This document shows positions 34,155 through 44,538 of a DNA stretch of 62,797 nt, in pieces. Each line of letters starts with the position of its first letter. The first letter of the stretch is position 1. The stretch is from an uncultured Oscillospiraceae bacterium (GTDB lineage: Bacteria > Bacillota > Clostridia > Oscillospirales > Oscillospiraceae): the NCBI GenBank assembly GCA_944385095.1, contig CALWVS010000012.1:1-62797 (forward strand), read 5' to 3'. A program made the translations under genes and the position numbers. A model generated the notes under the pieces. The model saw only the letters and a list, made by a program, of their open reading frames with translations, did not search any database and was not told the DNA's origin.

Positions 34155-36281
34155 ATGATGATTTCTGCTAGTATAGGAAAAAAGAAAGAATTTCGATTAG
34201 GTGTCAGTGGAAAAATGATTCTGAATGTTGCAGTTCCCACCGCTGCAATTCTTCTCATTTTAGCTATTATTGTTACAACCATTGTTGTAAACACAGTCTG
34301 GGGACTGAAAAACAAGGACATGACCAATCAAATGCAAACGGTTTCTACCCAAATTACACAATACTTTGAGCCATTTTTCACAAGCCAGCAATTTGTAATG
34401 GATTATCCTTCCATTCAACAGCTTTTTCAAGAGATGGAACAATCTCCTGCAACTTACCGCTTTGAAAACTCTCCAAATTACCCACAGGCTGTCCGAGATT
34501 TGCAGTACGCTGACACAATAGGCGGCGATGCTGTGCAGGGTGTGTGGATTGCTGGTATCAAAAATAATGAGGTTATTCAATCAGATGGTTACATCACAGA
34601 TTCCTCTTTTGAAATTACAGAAAGAACCTGGTATCAATCCCTTCAGAGCAACACAGGCAAGAGTTCCCTATCCCCTGCCTATGAGGATGCTGCCAGTGGC
34701 GGCATTGTAGTCACCATTGTGAGACCATATTACAACAATTCTGGTGAAATGATTGGTGTGGTTGGTATTGACCTGTCTATGGACCTTTTGATGGGATATC
34801 TGAGCCAGATTTCCATTGGAGAAAGTGGATATGTCACAGTATATGATTCCAACCAAAATCTCATCTATCATCCAGATAGCTCTGTACTGATGACCAATCT
34901 CAAAGATATTTCCTATTCCACAAATATGAAAGAACTATTGGAGCAACAGCAAACCAGTGATATTGTAAAATATCAACGCAGTGGTTCCACCTACTATGGA
35001 GGCACTTTATATATTGATGAATTTGGCTGGTCTGTGCTTGCCTGTATGCCTGGCAGTGAATACATGCGTGAAACCACCATTATTTTCCTCATCTTGGTTA
35101 TTGGTTTCTCCCTGTGCATTCTCATTACTTCTCTGGTCTGCCTGTTCCGGACCCGTGCCCTTGTAAAGCCGCTCAAGAAAATCGGTCGCATTGCCGGCGA
35201 ATTTGCAAAGGGAAACTTGGATTCTAATATCAACCGAAACACCAACGATGAAATTGGTGATTTGGAAGAAATTTTTGCACAAACTCAGGTAAATTTGAAA
35301 GCAATCATCTCTGATATTGCCTCCGTGCTCCATGAAATTTCCAATAAAAACCTGACTGTCAAAACATCCACTACCTATCAGGGCGATTTTATCCAAATTC
35401 AAGACTCTTTACAGGGTATCATTACCTCCATGAACCATACCATGAATCAAGTGCGCATTGCGGCTGACCAGGTAGACGCTGGTTCCAATCAAGTTTCTGT
35501 TGGTGCACAGGCATTGGCTCAGGGTGCAAGTGAGCAAGCCAGCTATGTAGAGGAGCTTTCCACCACAGTACAGACTATTTCTGATAAAGTCAACCATACG
35601 GCTGAACGGGCTGAATTTGCACACAAACAGACCATAGCTACCAAAGACAGTCTGGACAGAAGCAGCCAGAAAATGAAGGAACTCATTGTGGCCATGAATC
35701 AAATCAAGGACACCTCTGGTCAAATTCAGGGCATTATCAAAACCATTGATGATATTGCCTACCAGACCAATATTTTGGCTTTGAATGCTGCTATAGAGGC
35801 TGCACGGGCTGGGGAGGCTGGAAAGGGTTTTGCTGTGGTCGCAGATGAAGTGCGCAATCTGGCTGGAAAATCAGCAGAAGCATCCAGAACCACACAGGAA
35901 CTGATTGAAGCCTCCATTCAAGCGGTAGAAAAAGGCAATGAAATGGTGTCAGCCACTGCAAAGGAACTTTCTGAAACTGCTACAGATGCAAACATTGTTG
36001 TGACCTCTATCACAGAAATTGCACAAGATTCTATGGAGGAAGCCAAGTCTGTATCTGATGTGACAGCAGGGTTGGGACAGATTTCCAGCGTAGTACAGAC
36101 CAATGCAGCCACAGCCGAAGAAAGTGCTGCTTCCAGTGAAGAACTGTCTGGTCAGGCAAGTATTCTACGAAACCTCATCAATGAATTTCAGTTTGCAGAT
36201 CATTTTGTCAAGTTCGACAGCAATGAACCACCACGCCATTATGAGGAAACAATGGAAACTCCCCTGCTGTCTGCAACCTGA
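34155..36281 (+). CDS. Methyl-accepting chemotaxis protein with dCache sensor (second copy)
   Basis: This 708-aa chemoreceptor has the same architecture as the one at 2980. TM1 lies at about residues 20-46, dCache at 48-300, TM2 at 306-328, then HAMP, and a signalling domain with the tip [20 protein letters not shown]. The sensor shows [15 protein letters not shown] and GVVGIDLS, again the amino-acid-type dCache pattern, but the sensor is otherwise diverged from the first receptor, so the ligand may differ. GAGGAAGG precedes the ATG. A TGTTATACT extended -10 lies about 40 nt upstream. Confidence 0.93.
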   Translation: MMISASIGKKKEFRLGVSGKMILNVAVPTAAILLILAIIVTTIVVNTVWGLKNKDMTNQMQTVSTQITQYFEPFFTSQQFVMDYPSIQQLFQEMEQSPATYRFENSPNYPQAVRDLQYADTIGGDAVQGVWIAGIKNNEVIQSDGYITDSSFEITERTWYQSLQSNTGKSSLSPAYEDAASGGIVVTIVRPYYNNSGEMIGVVGIDLSMDLLMGYLSQISIGESGYVTVYDSNQNLIYHPDSSVLMTNLKDISYSTNMKELLEQQQTSDIVKYQRSGSTYYGGTLYIDEFGWSVLACMPGSEYMRETTIIFLILVIGFSLCILITSLVCLFRTRALVKPLKKIGRIAGEFAKGNLDSNINRNTNDEIGDLEEIFAQTQVNLKAIISDIASVLHEISNKNLTVKTSTTYQGDFIQIQDSLQGIITSMNHTMNQVRIAADQVDAGSNQVSVGAQALAQGASEQASYVEELSTTVQTISDKVNHTAERAEFAHKQTIATKDSLDRSSQKMKELIVAMNQIKDTSGQIQGIIKTIDDIAYQTNILALNAAIEAARAGEAGKGFAVVADEVRNLAGKSAEASRTTQELIEASIQAVEKGNEMVSATAKELSETATDANIVVTSITEIAQDSMEEAKSVSDVTAGLGQISSVVQTNAATAEESAASSEELSGQASILRNLINEFQFADHFVKFDSNEPPRHYEETMETPLLSAT

Positions 36282-36325
36282 TTGAATCACAGTTTTCCAA
36301 GTTAAAAAATCTTTGTCAATGACAC

Positions 36326-36365
36326 AAAAAACCAGTAGGAAGTGACTTCCTACTGGTTTTTCTTT
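36326..36365 (+). terminator. Bidirectional terminator between the chemoreceptor and eno
   Basis: ACCAGTAGGAAGT pairs with ACTTCCTACTGGT, with A and T runs on either side serving both convergent genes. Confidence 0.9.
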
Positions 36366-36386
36366 TTATATAGGCTTTGTTCTCTC

Positions 36387-37712
<1,326 letters not shown>

Positions 37713-37728
37713 TCATTCGTTCAGAGAT

Positions 37729-37748
37729 GACTTCAGAAAACTGAAGTC
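37729..37748 (-). promoter_or_regulatory. Leader hairpin upstream of eno
   Basis: GACTTCAG-AAAA-CTGAAGTC is a perfect 8-bp stem 31 nt upstream of the eno start, inside the gpmI-eno gap. A possible -10 (TAAAAT on the minus strand, near 37754) sits just upstream, so it may be the 5' end of a separate eno transcript. It could protect the mRNA from decay. Confidence 0.45.
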
Positions 37749-37856
37749 TGTATTTTACCGGCAAGCACCGGAGGGGAAACAATATTTATTTCAATCTTGG
37801 AACATCTGACAGTAGAGTTTATCTCTTTCTATCTCAAAACTCTCTCCCAACCTCTA

Positions 37857-39371
37857 TCAGTTGAGGATGAGGGTCTGTCCATCCATTTCAGCGGGCTTCT
37901 CAAGCCCCATCAAATCCAGCATGGTGGGGGCAATGTCGGCAAGGCGTCCATCACGCAGCTGTACGTTGGCACCCACAATACAGAAGGGAACCAGATTGGT
38001 GGTATGGGCAGTAAAGGGGCTGCCATCTTTGTCCACCATACGCTCTGCATTGCCATGGTCGGCTGTTACAAGAGACACACCACCCATACGGGAAGTGGCT
38101 TCCACCACACGACCCACACATTCATCTACTACACTGACAGCCTTACAGGCAGCTTCATAAACACCAGTGTGACCCACCATGTCGCAGTTGGCAAAGTTGA
38201 GGATGATGACATCATAGGCACCACTCTCAATCCGCTTCACAGCCTCCTCAGTCACCTGATAGGCAGACATTTCAGGCTGCAAATCATAGGTTGCCACCTT
38301 GGGTGATGGAATCAACACACGGTCCTCACCTGGGAACACCTGCTCCACACCGCCATTGAAGAAGAAGGTCACATGGGCATATTTCTCTGTCTCTGCAATA
38401 CGCAGTTGAGTCAGACCCAGTTTGGAGATATACTCTCCAAAAATATTTTCCAGTTTTCTTCTCGGATATGCCACAGTTACATTGGGCAGGGTGCTGTCAT
38501 ACTCTGTGGTGCAGATATAGGTCACAGGAATAAAGCCAGTTTTGCGGTTGACCTCATTGAAATCCTCATCCACAAAGCAGCGGGAAATCTCCCGTGCACG
38601 GTCAGGGCGGAAGTTAAAGAAGATAATGGAGTCATGCTCATGCAGGTGCCCATCTTTAGAGCAGACCACAGGCTCCACAAACTCATCTGTCACACCTGCA
38701 TCATAGGACTTCTGAACTGCCTGAGCAGCATCTGTCTCAAAAGGTGCCTCCCCACAGGCAATGGCATCATAGGCGCGCTGTACACGGTCCCAACGCTTGT
38801 CTCGGTCCATTGCGTAGTAGCGACCCATCACTGTGGCAATCTCACCCACACCCAGCTCATTGATTTTATTCTGAAGCTGCTCTACATAGCTTTTACCGGA
38901 GCTGGGTGGCACATCACGTCCATCCAGGAAGCAGTGTACATAAACCTTTTGAATGCCCTGTTCCTTTGCCATTTTCAAAAGGGCAAAGAGGTGGGTAATA
39001 TGACTGTGTACACCACCATCTGATAAAAGACCCATCAGATGCAGAGAGGAACCCCACTCACGGCAGTTATCCATTGCCTCCAGATAGGCAGGATTTTTGA
39101 AAAATGCACCATTTTCAATCTCACGGCTGATATTGGGCAAATCCTGAAAAACCACACGACCGGCACCCATATTGGTATGCCCTACTTCGCTGTTTCCCAT
39201 CTGCCCTTCAGGCAGACCCACATCCAGCCCAGAGGCGGACAGTTTGCAGTTGGGGCAATCACGGAACATACGGTCCAGATTGGGGGTTTCTGCATTGGCA
39301 ACAGCATTTCCCGCATCAGGAGCTGTCAGACCAAAGCCATCCATAATAATTAAAGTTGTTGGTGTTTTCAT
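37857..39371 (-). CDS. gpmI: Cofactor-independent phosphoglycerate mutase
   Basis: This 504-aa Mn-dependent enzyme interconverts 3- and 2-phosphoglycerate. The catalytic Ser region GQMGNSEVGHTNMGAGR is clear, as are LMGLLSDGGVHSHITHLFAL, HCFLDGRDVPPSS and the C-terminal metal motifs NFANCDMVGHTG and VTADHGNAERM. AAGGAGAAAAC precedes the ATG. Confidence 0.98.
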   Translation of the reverse strand: MKTPTTLIIMDGFGLTAPDAGNAVANAETPNLDRMFRDCPNCKLSASGLDVGLPEGQMGNSEVGHTNMGAGRVVFQDLPNISREIENGAFFKNPAYLEAMDNCREWGSSLHLMGLLSDGGVHSHITHLFALLKMAKEQGIQKVYVHCFLDGRDVPPSSGKSYVEQLQNKINELGVGEIATVMGRYYAMDRDKRWDRVQRAYDAIACGEAPFETDAAQAVQKSYDAGVTDEFVEPVVCSKDGHLHEHDSIIFFNFRPDRAREISRCFVDEDFNEVNRKTGFIPVTYICTTEYDSTLPNVTVAYPRRKLENIFGEYISKLGLTQLRIAETEKYAHVTFFFNGGVEQVFPGEDRVLIPSPKVATYDLQPEMSAYQVTEEAVKRIESGAYDVIILNFANCDMVGHTGVYEAACKAVSVVDECVGRVVEATSRMGGVSLVTADHGNAERMVDKDGSPFTAHTTNLVPFCIVGANVQLRDGRLADIAPTMLDLMGLEKPAEMDGQTLILN

Positions 39372-39450
39372 AGTGTTTGTTTTCTCCTTGTAAGGGTATC
39401 AGGGGAGAGAACTGTGGTTCACTCCTGATTCCTGTACCAAACAGACTGAA

Positions 39451-40224
39451 TTAGTCCTGATTTGCTGCGTTGATAATCTGCACAAAGTCAGCAGGCTTCA
39501 GAGAAGCACCGCCAATGAGACCACCATCCACATCAGGCTGTGCCAGCAGCTCTGCTGCATTCTTGGCATTCATAGAACCACCATACTGGATGGTCACAGA
39601 GCGAGCCACATGGGCACCATACAGCTTGCGAATGACAGCACGAATTGCCTGACAGACCTCACCAGCCTGCTCTGCTGTAGCAGTCTTGCCGGTGCCGATC
39701 GCCCACAGAGGCTCATAGGCAATCACCACATGGCGCATCTTGTCAGCAGGCACACCAGCCAGAGCACACTTGACCTGATAGGCAATCAGCTCCATGGTCA
39801 CACCCAGCTCACGCTGCTCCAGGCTTTCACCTACGCAGACAATGGGATAGAGACCGGCATTGATGGCAGCATGTACCTTCTTATTGACTGTGAAATCAGT
39901 CTCATTGTAGTACTCACGACGCTCAGAGTGACCAATGATGACATACTTGGCACCTGCCTCTTTGATCATCTCAGCGGTAATTTCTCCGGTGTAGGCACCG
40001 CTGTTCTCATAGTGGCAGGTCTCTGCGCCGATGGCAATGTGGCAGTCTTTGAACATACGCACAGCAGAGGTGATGTTCACAGCAGGCACACACAGCACCA
40101 CATTGCACCACTTGCCACGGGGCATAATGGGCTTAATCTCCTCCACAAAAGTCTTCATCTGAGACAAAGTGTTATTCATCTTCCAGTTGCCGGCAATGAT
40201 GGTTTTGCGATAACGTCGGTTCAT
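39451..40224 (-). CDS. tpiA: Triosephosphate isomerase
   Basis: This 257-aa TIM barrel interconverts DHAP and G3P. Active-site residues are in IIAGNWKMNNT (Asn, Lys), IIGHSERREYYNE (His) and IAYEPLWAIGTGKTATAEQA (Glu and loop 6). The phosphate-binding end YGGSMNAKNA and GLIGGASL are present. It lies between pgk and gpmI. Confidence 0.98.
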   Translation of the reverse strand: MNRRYRKTIIAGNWKMNNTLSQMKTFVEEIKPIMPRGKWCNVVLCVPAVNITSAVRMFKDCHIAIGAETCHYENSGAYTGEITAEMIKEAGAKYVIIGHSERREYYNETDFTVNKKVHAAINAGLYPIVCVGESLEQRELGVTMELIAYQVKCALAGVPADKMRHVVIAYEPLWAIGTGKTATAEQAGEVCQAIRAVIRKLYGAHVARSVTIQYGGSMNAKNAAELLAQPDVDGGLIGGASLKPADFVQIINAANQD

Positions 40225-40286
40225 GATTATCTCTCCCTATTTCTTTAAAAATGCAATGAGTCAGTATTCTCTTTTCTGTCATGGCA

Positions 40287-40313
40287 AAGGGGGTATCCAC
40301 AAGATACCCCCTT
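40287..40313 (-). promoter_or_regulatory. Intercistronic hairpin between pgk and tpiA
   Basis: AAGGGGGTATC pairs perfectly with GATACCCCCTT around CACAA. The T tail is short, so it is probably a partial terminator or a stability element that sets the pgk:tpiA ratio. Confidence 0.6.
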
Positions 40314-40343
40314 CTCAATCACAGCCAAGAGGAGATTCTATTC

Positions 40344-41537
40344 TTACTTGTCCAGCAGGCAAGCCACACCGGGCAGCTCCTTACCTTCCAGGAACTCCAG
40401 AGAAGCACCACCGCCAGTGGAGATATGGGTCATCTTGTCTGCAAAGCCCAGCTGAGCCACAGCAGCAGCAGAGTCACCACCGCCCACAATGGTAATGGCA
40501 TTGGTCTCTGCCAGAGCCTTGGCTACAGCACGGGTGCCCTCTGCAAAGTTGGCAAATTCAAACACGCCCATAGGACCATTCCAAATGACAGTACCTGCAT
40601 CCTTCACAGCCTCAGCATACAGAGCAATGGTCTTAGGTCCAATATCCATCCCCATCATGTTTTCAGGAATATCAATTCCATCCACCAGATGAGCCTCTGC
40701 GTCGGGAGAGAACTCAGTAGCAGCCATGCCATCCACAGGCAGCAGCATTTTTACGCCCTTCTCCTCTGCCTTCTTCATCATCTGACCGGCATACTCAATC
40801 CAATCTTCCTCCAGCAGGGACTTTCCAACATTGGCACCCTGAGCCTTGAAGAAGGTGTAGCACATACCGCCACCAATGATAATGGTATCTGCAATCTCCA
40901 GCAGGTTGTTGATGACGCCAATCTTGGAAGAAACCTTGGAACCACCCAAAATGGCAACCAGAGGACGCTTGGGGTTGGCAAGTGCCCCACCCATGATTTC
41001 CAGCTCCTTCTGAATCAGGAAGCCAGACACAGCGGGCAGGTAGTCTGCCACACCGGCAGTGGAGGCATGGGCACGGTGTACTGCACCAAAGGCGTCAGAC
41101 ACATAGACCTCTGCAAGAGCAGCCATTTTCTTGGCAAGCTCAGGGTCATTTTTTGTCTCACCTGGCTCAAAGCGGGTGTTCTCCAGAAGCATAATCTGAC
41201 CGGGCTGTAGAGCAGCAGCCTTGGCAGTTGCATCTTCCCCTACCACATCAGAAGCCATAATGACTTCCTTACCCAGCAGCTCAGAGAGACGGACTGCAAC
41301 AGGGGCAAGAGACAGTTCAGGCTTTACTTCACCCTTTGGCTTACCCAGATGGGAGCAGGCAATCACTGCTGCACCCTGCTCCAGCAGATACTGGATGGTG
41401 GGCAGGGCAGCACGGATGCGCTTATCATCGGTAATTGCATGGGTTGCCTTGTCCTGGGGTACGTTGAAGTCACAGCGCAGAAGAACCTTCTTTCCTGCTA
41501 CATCAATGTCCTTGACAGTCTTCTTGTTGTAATTCAT
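40344..41537 (-). CDS. pgk: Phosphoglycerate kinase
   Basis: This 397-aa kinase makes ATP from 1,3-bisphosphoglycerate. Signature pieces are [65 protein letters not shown] and [23 protein letters not shown] precedes the start. In many Firmicutes gap lies directly upstream; here trmL is upstream instead. Confidence 0.98.
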   Translation of the reverse strand: MNYNKKTVKDIDVAGKKVLLRCDFNVPQDKATHAITDDKRIRAALPTIQYLLEQGAAVIACSHLGKPKGEVKPELSLAPVAVRLSELLGKEVIMASDVVGEDATAKAAALQPGQIMLLENTRFEPGETKNDPELAKKMAALAEVYVSDAFGAVHRAHASTAGVADYLPAVSGFLIQKELEIMGGALANPKRPLVAILGGSKVSSKIGVINNLLEIADTIIIGGGMCYTFFKAQGANVGKSLLEEDWIEYAGQMMKKAEEKGVKMLLPVDGMAATEFSPDAEAHLVDGIDIPENMMGMDIGPKTIALYAEAVKDAGTVIWNGPMGVFEFANFAEGTRAVAKALAETNAITIVGGGDSAAAVAQLGFADKMTHISTGGGASLEFLEGKELPGVACLLDK

Positions 41538-41650
41538 AGTACATTTGCTCCTCTCTTATCAATCAAACACTCAATAAACGATATTGGATGTATTGTGTAT
41601 TTGAAAACCGCCGTTTTTCATTGGGAAAAACAGCGAGCCTTCTCCCATTT

Positions 41651-42136
41651 CTAGTTCTGTGCCATTTCCCCTGCTCCAGATAAACCTGGAAATCCCTGTT
41701 GACGCAACGCTTCATAGGTCAAAATCGCCACAGAGTTGGCTAAATTCAAACTGCGTGCATCTTCCCGCATGGGAATACGGATACAGTGCTCATAATGTGC
41801 CATACGGAATGCCTCTGGCAAACCTGCTGTCTCTTTCCCAAACACTAAATAACAGTCATCCTGAAAAACCGCCTGTGTATAGTCCCTTGGTGCCTTGGTT
41901 GTGGCAAGCCACATCACAATATTTGGGTGCTTTTCCAGAAAATCATCTAAGCTGGGATAAGTCACAATCTCCACCATATGCCAGTAATCCAGTCCAGCCC
42001 TGCGCACTGCCTTCTCACTGATGTCAAACCCCAGCGGTTCAATGAGATGCAGGCGGCTGCCTGTGGCGGCACAGGTTCTGGCAATGTTCCCGCAGTTTTG
42101 TGGAATTTCTGGCTCCACCAATACAATGTTTAGCAA
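41651..42136 (-). CDS. trmL: tRNA (cytidine/uridine-34 2'-O)-methyltransferase
   Basis: This is a SPOUT-fold methyltransferase of about 161-164 aa that modifies the wobble base of some tRNAs. NIVLVEPEIPQNCGNIARTC at the N-terminus and the knot motifs YLVFGKETAGLPE and IPMREDARSLNLANSVAILTYEALRQ are typical. The start is uncertain: a TTG at 42136 gives the family-like N-terminus (M)LNIVLVEP with AGGGGTGA 5 nt upstream, while a GTG at 42145 would overlap that site. The gene lies 113 nt upstream of pgk. A hairpin without a T run (GTTTTT...AAAAAC) lies in the gap, so read-through is possible. Confidence 0.9.
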   Translation of the reverse strand: MLNIVLVEPEIPQNCGNIARTCAATGSRLHLIEPLGFDISEKAVRRAGLDYWHMVEIVTYPSLDDFLEKHPNIVMWLATTKAPRDYTQAVFQDDCYLVFGKETAGLPEAFRMAHYEHCIRIPMREDARSLNLANSVAILTYEALRQQGFPGLSGAGEMAQN

Positions 42137-42155
42137 ATGACTCACCCCTCATACA

Positions 42156-42193
42156 TCGACTTACATTGTAGTCGAAATCGACTGGAAATTCAA
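42156..42193 (-). promoter_or_regulatory. trmL promoter with overlapping inverted repeats
   Basis: On the minus strand TTGAAT is followed after 17 nt by TACAAT. The spacer holds AGTCGA-AA-TCGACT (42170-42183, a perfect repeat), and a second arm pair, TCGACT-N8-AGTCGA (42156-42175), spans the -10. Three AGTCGA-type half-sites in a row suggest an operator for an unknown regulator. Confidence 0.6.
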
Positions 42194-42497
42194 CTATAAA
42201 ATGCGTAAAAGATTATAAAAAAATAAATATTTATTGTAAATTACAGGGTAGCATCTAATATTTGTGCAAATAAGAAATTAAATTTTATGATTATACAGCA
42301 TATTCTGTCAATCTGCCTAAGTAAATTTCGTATTTTTTTGTCTTTCCTTTCGTTCGCCATGGTTCTCTCTGAGATTTCTCAAAATTTTTCGTTGTTTTGT
42401 GCAAAAAAAATTCCCATTTACCCCCTCGTCAGTTCTGCAACTTTATGCTATGATGGAATTATCATTTTATTTGTCAGATGTGGAAAGGACTGTTTTT

Positions 42498-43121
42498 ATG
42501 AAACTCATTTGGAATGGACATTCCTGTTACACCGTGGAAACTGAAAGCGGCACTGTGGTGTTAGACCCCTATGAGGACAACTATGTTCCCGGTCTTGCCC
42601 CACTTCAGTTACAGGCTGACTGCGTCTATTGCAGTCACCAGCATGCAGACCATGGAGCCAGCCAGAAAGTGACCCTCACTGGAAATCCATGTCATGTTAC
42701 AGTGGAAACCATTGATACCTTCCATGACCCAGAACAGGGAGCATTGCGTGGCACAAATACCATCCATATCTTATCTGCTGAGGGAATGCGGGTTGCCCAT
42801 CTAGGTGATTTGGGCTGCACCTTAACACCGGAGCAAAAAGAAAAACTACAGGGGCTGGATGCATTGCTCATTCCAGTGGGTGGCTTTTACACCATTGATG
42901 CCCATGAGGCAAAAGCGTTGGTGGATGAATTAAAACCCCGTGTGGTCATTCCCATGCACTATCGGGGGGATGGATTCGGTTTTGATGTGATTGATGAAGT
43001 GCGTACTTTTACCTCTCTTTGTGACCATGTGGTTTACGCCCCAGAAAACTACTTGGAATTGACTTCTGAAACACCAGAACAAATTTGTGTTCTGATCCTA
43101 TCCCAGCTCAGCCGGAGGTGA
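42498..43121 (+). CDS. UlaG-like MBL-fold metal-dependent hydrolase
   Basis: This 207-aa metallo-beta-lactamase-fold protein resembles UPF0173/YtkL proteins. It begins MKLIWNGHSCYTVETESG and has the metal motif SHQHADHG (HxHxDH), HLGDLG (Asp ligand) and IPMHYRGD (last His). The substrate is unknown. GGAAAGGA precedes the ATG at 42498. TGCTATGAT about 45 nt upstream is a likely extended -10. The rest of the 42146-42497 gap is AT-rich and without a gene. It ends 5 nt before the SLH-C39 gene. Confidence 0.87.
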   Translation: MKLIWNGHSCYTVETESGTVVLDPYEDNYVPGLAPLQLQADCVYCSHQHADHGASQKVTLTGNPCHVTVETIDTFHDPEQGALRGTNTIHILSAEGMRVAHLGDLGCTLTPEQKEKLQGLDALLIPVGGFYTIDAHEAKALVDELKPRVVIPMHYRGDGFGFDVIDEVRTFTSLCDHVVYAPENYLELTSETPEQICVLILSQLSRR

Positions 43122-43126
43122 GTGGG

Positions 43127-44464
43127 ATGTCTCGCATGAAACGAAACCTTCTCTCCTGCTGTGTGTTGTTTGGTATGGTCTGCTCCCTGTTGACCACTGC
43201 CTTTGCAGTGGCAGCTCCCAATGATTTGCGGCGGCATTGGAGCAGTGAAATTGTGTATACCATAATGAATCAGGGTATCGTCACTGGTTATCCAGACGGT
43301 ACCTTCCGCCCTGAACAGGCAGTCTCCAGACAGGAGGCTGCTGCACTTCTCTTTGCCACTTTGAAAGGGATACAATCTATGGAACCGGTGGAGAGCACCC
43401 CCTCTCAGGATATTCCTGTGCGCTCACAGGACACCCCCACCCAAGAACAGGAATCCACCACTGTCTCTCTTGTTCCTGCCCAACCTATTTTCTATACCGA
43501 TTTGGAACAGAGCTGGGCAAAGGAGCAGATTCAGGCATTGGGTCAGCTTGGGATTGGATTGCAGGACGGCAGTGGCTGTTTCTATCCAGAACAAGTTTTG
43601 ACAAGAGCAGAGGGAGCCGTTCTGATAGAACAGGTCTTGCGGCAGAATCCCACCTATTCCCTTACCACAGATACAGCTCTGCAAACAGTGGCATTTTCTG
43701 ATATTGCATCCCACCCCGCCCAATCCTCTATTGCATTTGTCTCCTCCCTTGGGTTTATGGCTGGAATGGGAGATGGCACCTTTGCCCCAGATGCTTCCAT
43801 TACCAGAGCACAGTGGACCACCATTCTGTTTCGGTTGTCTGGCTGTTCTCTGATGACACCAGTGGAATTTGCTCCCCTCCCCACCAAAACAGTCATTGAT
43901 GTTCCATACATCAGTCAGGTTTATCCTGTGGGTGCATGGGTAGGCTGTGAAGCCACCTCTCTGTTGATGGGCTTGAAAGGGAAAGGGTATGCACAAGATG
44001 TGTCATTGACAGAATTTCTGGACCGTATGCCAACAACAGAGAGTAACCCAGCAAAGGGATTTGTAGGCTCCCCTTATGTTCCAAACGATAACCTGCGGAC
44101 CACCATCTACCCCGCTCCTCTGGCTGCCTATGGCTCTCAATATGGAAAAGTGGTTGACTTTTCTGGAAAATCGGTAGAGGAGTTGCGTGAGGAAGTTCTG
44201 TTGGGAAATCCTGTGGTCATCTATGTCACACTATATTGGAGAAATCCAATCTATGACTATTATCAGATTGAAGGAGAGACACAACTCCTTCTCGCCAACA
44301 ACCATGCCCTTCTGGTCTGTGGCTATGACCAGACAACCAATCAATACTACATTGCAGATCCTTACAATATTGATGACCGCTACCACGACTACTACTACTG
44401 GATTGATGGTTCCACTTTGGAGCCGCTTTACATGGTGCGTCAACATGCTGTGGCAGTGGAATAA
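43127..44464 (+). CDS. SLH-anchored C39-like cysteine peptidase
   Basis: This 445-aa exported protein has a signal peptide (about residues 1-28). One SLH repeat at ~28-80 (YPDGTFRPEQAVSRQEAAAL) is followed by a Pro/Thr/Gln linker, then two further SLH repeats at ~110-240. The C-terminal papain-like domain is of the peptidase C39_2 type. The likely catalytic triad is Cys274 in VGCEATSLLMG, His393 in NNHALLVCGYD and Asp411 in YYIADPYN. Such proteins cleave Gly-Gly-type sites or peptidoglycan-linked peptides; the substrate here is unknown. GGAGGTGA precedes the ATG at 43127 by 7 nt. It is probably co-transcribed with the MBL hydrolase. Confidence 0.85.
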   Translation: MSRMKRNLLSCCVLFGMVCSLLTTAFAVAAPNDLRRHWSSEIVYTIMNQGIVTGYPDGTFRPEQAVSRQEAAALLFATLKGIQSMEPVESTPSQDIPVRSQDTPTQEQESTTVSLVPAQPIFYTDLEQSWAKEQIQALGQLGIGLQDGSGCFYPEQVLTRAEGAVLIEQVLRQNPTYSLTTDTALQTVAFSDIASHPAQSSIAFVSSLGFMAGMGDGTFAPDASITRAQWTTILFRLSGCSLMTPVEFAPLPTKTVIDVPYISQVYPVGAWVGCEATSLLMGLKGKGYAQDVSLTEFLDRMPTTESNPAKGFVGSPYVPNDNLRTTIYPAPLAAYGSQYGKVVDFSGKSVEELREEVLLGNPVVIYVTLYWRNPIYDYYQIEGETQLLLANNHALLVCGYDQTTNQYYIADPYNIDDRYHDYYYWIDGSTLEPLYMVRQHAVAVE

Positions 44465-44468
44465 CTCC

Positions 44469-44500
44469 AGCCCCGAATCTCACTGGATTCGGGGCTTTTC
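44469..44500 (+). terminator. Terminator after the SLH-C39 gene
   Basis: AGCCCCGAATC pairs with GATTCGGGGCT, followed by TTTTC. Confidence 0.88.
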
Positions 44501-44538
44501 AAAGTAATTTTTCGTGATACACAAAAGAGGTGCACAAC

